From positions 1 through 44,220 of the forward strand of contig JAGHZQ010000093.1 in the NCBI GenBank assembly GCA_017746715.1: a stretch of 44,220 nt of DNA, in the 5' to 3' direction. Position 1 is the stretch's first letter; the number at the start of each line of letters is the position of its first letter. This DNA is from Cyanobacteria bacterium SBLK. Lineage in GTDB: Bacteria > Cyanobacteriota > Cyanobacteriia > Cyanobacteriales > Spirulinaceae. A program made the position numbers and the translations under genes. The notes beneath the pieces were generated by a model. It saw only the letters and a program-made list of their open reading frames with translations, ran no database searches and was not told the origin of the DNA. Shown here piece after piece: positions 40,489-44,220 of this stretch.

Positions 40489-42528
40489 TTACAATGATTG
40501 AGCGGTTTCTGACGGCAGTTGCGAAGGCACGATCGAGGATTCGAGAGAGTCGTAAATTTCGAGATCGAACCAAAAAGTGCTGCCCGTCCCCACCTCGCTG
40601 GCGACGTGAATGCAAGAGCGATGCCGCTCGACGATATTGCGGACGATCGAAAGACCCAAACCCGTTCCTTCGAGAGTGTGAACGCGATTTTCCACACGAA
40701 AGAAGCGATCGAAAATCGCCTCGCGATCTTCGGGATCGATTCCCGTTCCCGTATCGGACACTTCAATGCGAACTTTACGAAGGCGATCGTCCCCTTCTGC
40801 TACGGGAGCGAAATCAATTTGATAAGCGCGGACGAGCGTGCGTCCTCCAGACTCGGTAAATTTCAGAGCATTGCCAACCAGATTGGCAAATACTTGTAAG
40901 AGTAGATCGTAATGTCCTAAAACGGGCGGTAAATTGGCTTCAATTTGACAACTGATTTCAATGTTTTTATCTTTGGCATTGAGTTGATGACTGCGAAGGG
41001 TTTGTTCGATGGGGCGCTCGATTTCCACGGCATCTAAGTGATAGGTTTTGGAGGATTCCAAGCGCGATAGATCGAGCACGTCATTCACCAAACGAGTGAG
41101 GCGATCGGTTTCGTGATTTGCCGTGTGTAAAAATTCTTGCCGTTCTTCTTCCGAGAGATCTTCTCCATATTCGTAAAGGGTTTCAATAAAAGATTTAATG
41201 TTAAAAAGCGGCGTTCTCAGTTCGTGGGAAATATTGCTGATGAATTGGCTTTTCGCTTCATTGAGTTCGGCTTCTCGCGTAATATCTTGTACCGTCATGG
41301 CAATGCCTTTGATATTTTCGCGATCGCGATCGAAGACTTGGGTTAATAAAATTCGAATCGTTCGTTCGGTGGGTTCGGAAAGCGTGACGCGAAATTCGTC
41401 TTTTTCTTTGTCTCGCTGGGATGAATCCCGAGGGCGATCGTTGTGTGCCGATATATTTTCAGTTAAATTATGAGGGGTATTTTCGGAAAGTTCGTCGCGA
41501 TCGCTAGAATTATGTTGCAACGGTCGCGTTAATTGAGCGCTTACCGAGAGAGGCAATTCTTGTAAAATATTTTTGCCGATAGTTTCTTTGCCCTCCCAAC
41601 CAAAAATGCGCCTTGCCGTCGGATTGACTAAAATAATTTCTGCATCGTTATTCAAGAGAACTGCTCCATCGGCAATCGTAGAAACCAGAGTTTCTAATTT
41701 TGCTTTTTCTGCGGTTAATTCTTCAATATTTTGTTCTTCGTAGCGCTCCAAGCGTTCGGCCATTTCATTAAAGCTAAAGATCAATTCTCCCAATTCTCCT
41801 TCTAGGGGCAGATCGATTCTTTGTTTAAAATTTCCGGCGGCAATATTTTTTACGCCCATCAGTAATTCTTTAATGGGTTTGGTGATGGTAAGCGCATTAA
41901 AAACTACACCTAACAGAACCATCGCCCAAATCGAAATAAACACGGCGATCGTTACGTCTCGCGTTAAATGAGAGGAGGCAACAACCGTTGGGTTGGGATT
42001 GATTCCCACTGCCAGTACGCCGAGATAGTGCTCCTCGTAGTTGAGGGGAACAAAAACATCCGTAACTTCTCCTCGAGGGGTTTTATGTTGGCGAACCATC
42101 GGCAGTTTGGCATCGCGAGCGTAGTTATCGGGCAGTTCGATACGGCGTTTAATCGTTAGAGAGTTCTGGACTTCTGCCGCACTGTAAGGAATGCCAAAAA
42201 ATATTTCGCCATTGGCATCGGCATAGAGGAGATAGCGAACGCTTGAGGTTCCCCCATAAAAACGGCTGGAAAAGCGGGCAACTGCTGTAAGATTGTCTTC
42301 GGCAATTAAAGGGGTGACATTATTGGCCAGCAAAAGACCTAAATCTCGCCCAAAGCGGGTATCGCTCATGCTGGCATCTTGCTGAATCGTATTCACCGCC
42401 CAAAACGTCAAACCGCTCATTAATAAAGAGACAGCAAGAGTTGCCCCTGCCATTAATCGGGTTTGCAGGGTAAATTCCGACCACCAACGACGGATAATTT
42501 CTCGAATTTGATTGAAGAGTGCCAGCAA
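40489..42528 (-). CDS. nblS: Sensor histidine kinase NblS (DspA/Hik33 type)
   Basis: A 679-residue protein starting at TTG 42528, since no ATG or GTG lies between the upstream stop and the family's MLALF start. Two membrane spans (~22-46 and ~193-215) flank an extracytoplasmic sensor domain with RFGRDLGLLLANNVTPLI. HAMP (~216-268), PAS (~275-410), HisKA with the phospho-His in ISHELRTP (~435), and HATPase with N, DTGTGID and EGTGLGLSIV boxes follow. The PAS region contains a low-complexity insertion (NSSDRDELSENT…HNDRPRDSSQRDKEKDE). Family members control high-light, cold and nutrient-stress genes. purD lies just upstream, an arrangement common in cyanobacteria. Confidence 0.93.
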   Translation of the reverse strand: MLALFNQIREIIRRWWSEFTLQTRLMAGATLAVSLLMSGLTFWAVNTIQQDASMSDTRFGRDLGLLLANNVTPLIAEDNLTAVARFSSRFYGGTSSVRYLLYADANGEIFFGIPYSAAEVQNSLTIKRRIELPDNYARDAKLPMVRQHKTPRGEVTDVFVPLNYEEHYLGVLAVGINPNPTVVASSHLTRDVTIAVFISIWAMVLLGVVFNALTITKPIKELLMGVKNIAAGNFKQRIDLPLEGELGELIFSFNEMAERLERYEEQNIEELTAEKAKLETLVSTIADGAVLLNNDAEIILVNPTARRIFGWEGKETIGKNILQELPLSVSAQLTRPLQHNSSDRDELSENTPHNLTENISAHNDRPRDSSQRDKEKDEFRVTLSEPTERTIRILLTQVFDRDRENIKGIAMTVQDITREAELNEAKSQFISNISHELRTPLFNIKSFIETLYEYGEDLSEEERQEFLHTANHETDRLTRLVNDVLDLSRLESSKTYHLDAVEIERPIEQTLRSHQLNAKDKNIEISCQIEANLPPVLGHYDLLLQVFANLVGNALKFTESGGRTLVRAYQIDFAPVAEGDDRLRKVRIEVSDTGTGIDPEDREAIFDRFFRVENRVHTLEGTGLGLSIVRNIVERHRSCIHVASEVGTGSTFWFDLEIYDSLESSIVPSQLPSETAQSL

Positions 42529-42607
42529 GGTGATTCGCTCGAAACCATTTTAGGGTTATTATAGGCAATTTTGGAAAGTCGGAAGTTGGAAGTCGGAAGA
42601 GAAAAAT

Positions 42608-43951
42608 TTATTCTTCTTCTTTTTCTGCCCAAACGTCTTCGGTTTCGTTGTGGGTATCGGGAGCGGGATTTGCTGGAACGGGGTTAGATTGGGGACGGAC
42701 GCGATTGGCAATATCCCGACGATAGTAAATGCCTTCAAACTCGATGCGCTCGATCGCTTGATAACTTGTCGCGATCGCTCCATCGAAATCCTCTCCCAAT
42801 GCAGTTACGCCTAAAACTCGCCCGCCAGTAGTCGCAAATCCCTCACTTTTCTTTTTCGTTCCGGCATGAAAAACGAGAGCTTCGAGTTCTTCTGCGGCAG
42901 GAATCCCAGCGATCGCTTTGCCTTTTTGATAGTCTTCGGGATAGCCTGCCGATGCTGCCACGATGCAAACGGCTTTCTCTGCTTTCCATTCTAAAGGAGG
43001 CAAATCGGCTAATTTTTGTTGGGCGCAGGCCATGAGGAGGCGATCGAGGGGGGTTTCTAGTAACGGTAAAATAGCTTGGGTTTCGGGATCTCCAAAACGA
43101 CAGTTAAATTCAAGGACTTTGGGTTCTCCAGTCGGGGCAACGATCAAACCGGCATACAAAACCCCGCGATAATCGATATCTTTTCGCTTCAAAGCACTCA
43201 CGATCGGGCGAAAAATCTGTTCTTCGATCTGTGCCATTAACTCGGGGGTAACGATGGGAGCGGGGGCATAAGCGCCCATTCCCCCGGTATTTAGACCCGT
43301 ATCTCCTTCGCCGATGCGCTTGTGATCTTGGGCGGGGAGTAGCGTGCGAAAGGTAATACCATCGGCGATCGCAAACACGGAAACTTCTTCGCCGCTCAAA
43401 AATTCTTCCACGACAATTTTGCGAAATCCTTTATCCCAAAGGGTATCAACGGCAGTTTTCGCCTCTTGGGGGGTTTGCGCGACGATAACGCCTTTTCCCG
43501 AGGCTAACCCATCCGCTTTGACAACAATGGGAGCGCCTTGTTTTTGAATGTAAGTTTTGGCCTTTTCTGCATCCGTGAAGGTTTCTCCTTTAGCCGTCGG
43601 TACGCCCGCATCTTCCATCAACGCTTTTGCCCAAGATTTGCTCGACTCGATTTGCGCCCCTGCTTGGGTGGGTCCGAAAACGGGAAGGTTTTGGGCGAGG
43701 AGATAATCGGCCAAACCTTCGGCAAGGGGGGCTTCGGGTCCGATAATTACGAGGGAAACTCCCTGTACTGCCGCAAAACGAGCAATCCCTTCAAAATCGT
43801 CGATTCGCATGGGCATATTTTGGCATTTGTCAAGGGATGCCGTGCCGCCATTACCCGGAACGCAGATGATGCGGTTAATTTTGTCAGACTGAGCGAGTTT
43901 CCAAGCGATCGCGTGTTCCCGACCGCCGTTGCCAACTACCAAAACCTTCAT
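42608..43951 (-). CDS. purD: Phosphoribosylamine-glycine ligase
   Basis: ATG 43951 (MKVLVVGNGGREHAIAWKL) is the typical family start; a GTG at 43963 would add four residues. The product is 447 residues. Domain order is normal: the N-domain with GGREH, the ATP-grasp domain (VKADGLASGKGVIVA, HKRIGEGDTGLNTGGMGAYAP, VLEFNCRFGDPETQ) and the C-domain. The C-terminal ~25 residues (VRPQSNPVPANPAPDTHNETEDVW) extend beyond most PurD proteins with a Pro- and Glu-rich tail. The enzyme is the second step of purine synthesis. nblS follows by 79 bp. Confidence 0.97.
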   Translation of the reverse strand: MKVLVVGNGGREHAIAWKLAQSDKINRIICVPGNGGTASLDKCQNMPMRIDDFEGIARFAAVQGVSLVIIGPEAPLAEGLADYLLAQNLPVFGPTQAGAQIESSKSWAKALMEDAGVPTAKGETFTDAEKAKTYIQKQGAPIVVKADGLASGKGVIVAQTPQEAKTAVDTLWDKGFRKIVVEEFLSGEEVSVFAIADGITFRTLLPAQDHKRIGEGDTGLNTGGMGAYAPAPIVTPELMAQIEEQIFRPIVSALKRKDIDYRGVLYAGLIVAPTGEPKVLEFNCRFGDPETQAILPLLETPLDRLLMACAQQKLADLPPLEWKAEKAVCIVAASAGYPEDYQKGKAIAGIPAAEELEALVFHAGTKKKSEGFATTGGRVLGVTALGEDFDGAIATSYQAIERIEFEGIYYRRDIANRVRPQSNPVPANPAPDTHNETEDVWAEKEEE

Positions 43952-44069
43952 TCCAGGCTGCACTCCAAAACGTTAATAGTCGTCGGAGCAAATATTATAG
44001 TTCATTACGGTCAGATCTCAGCCCTATTACCGCGATTTTCTTTTCTCTGGTGCGATCGTAACTCGAGGG

Positions 44070-44220
44070 CTACCTAACGTTATAGCAATTATCGAATGGA
44101 TGAGGTACACTAGGAAAAAAGGAGGTCAAAAAAATAAATGAAAGCATACTCAACAGATTTTAGAAAAAAAATTATCGAAACTTACGAAGAAGAAAAAATC
44201 TCACAAAGAGAGTTAGCAAA
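44070..44220 (+). mobile_element. IS630-family insertion sequence, left part only
   Basis: The element appears to begin near 44085, at a TA dinucleotide followed by TAGCAATTATCGAATGGATGAGGTA, a left-end type I associate with cyanobacterial IS630 (split here: TAGCAATTATCGA and ATGGATGAGGTA). It runs out of the window. The exact end is uncertain because the other end is not visible. Confidence 0.45.
44138..44220 (+). CDS. IS630-family transposase, 5' end only
   Basis: An AAAGGAGGTC ribosome site precedes ATG 44138. The 27 visible residues, MKAYSTDFRKKIIETY and EEEKISQRELAK, match the N-terminal helix-turn-helix of IS630 transposases. The rest lies outside the window, so intactness cannot be judged. 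Confidence 0.75.
   Translation, partial: MKAYSTDFRKKIIETYEEEKISQRELA

Noticed and set aside
1..44220. CRISPR arrays, tRNA and rRNA genes
   Set aside because: No direct-repeat and spacer series, and no cloverleaf or rRNA stretch was recognised by eye in the gaps; a tRNA or covariance scan would be needed to be certain.

Overview
The window comes from a cyanobacterium. The palindrome GCGATCGC (HIP1) is scattered through most genes. The gene set includes the cytochrome b6f pair petC-petA, the tiny photosystem II gene psb30 (ycf12), an NblS/Hik33-type sensor kinase next to purD, and several conserved cyanobacterial families (DUF3067, DUF928, TIGR03792, DUF2079, Uma2/DUF820). No rRNA, tRNA or CRISPR array was recognised. 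The genus cannot be named from the sequence alone.

Layout. 1-3.05 kb is accessory and decayed: a TnpB (IS200/IS605) fragment joined in frame to the back half of a Uma2 gene carrying two amber stops, then a NACHT STAND NTPase split by a -1 frameshift and containing a 6-bp microsatellite coding for alternating Ala-Asn/Ala-Tyr. 3.3-9.0 kb has a secreted TPR-CHAT protease-like protein divergent from two tandem FecR-like secreted proteins, then an intact Uma2 protein with a duplicated N-terminal module. 9.1-18.0 kb holds a GAF/HD-GYP phosphodiesterase, a complete 922-bp IS5-family element with a TTA target duplication, SppA, an NrtR-like repressor, a CHASE2-GGDEF-EAL protein and a DUF928 protein. 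CHAT-TPR, FecR, CHASE2 and DUF928 proteins often travel together in cyanobacteria, so this may be a dispersed version of one surface or signalling module.

18.3-23.1 kb carries small conserved proteins, psb30, a YkgJ/endonuclease V overlapping pair, dispersed short repeats and an apparent IS200/IS605 right-end relic. 23.1-24.7 kb is the petC-petA operon. 24.9-27.6 kb is an AT-rich two-gene cassette, an SMC/RecF-type ATPase followed 2 bp later by a possible TOPRIM-like protein. It resembles in layout the split OLD/Gabija/PARIS defence modules and is the best candidate here for an undescribed system.

27.6-30.05 kb has small conserved proteins, an FKBP prolyl isomerase and an HTH protein with a GrpE-like tail. 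30.1-38.1 kb looks like a cell-surface glycan region: two sulfotransferase-like proteins, MsrB, two divergent multi-spanning membrane proteins whose start codons lie 25 bp apart, and the dTDP-rhamnose genes rfbC and rfbD. 38.1-44.0 kb is a leftward run: purD, nblS, a lipoprotein and an orphan CbiQ-type ECF permease. The window ends in the first codons of an IS630-family transposase.
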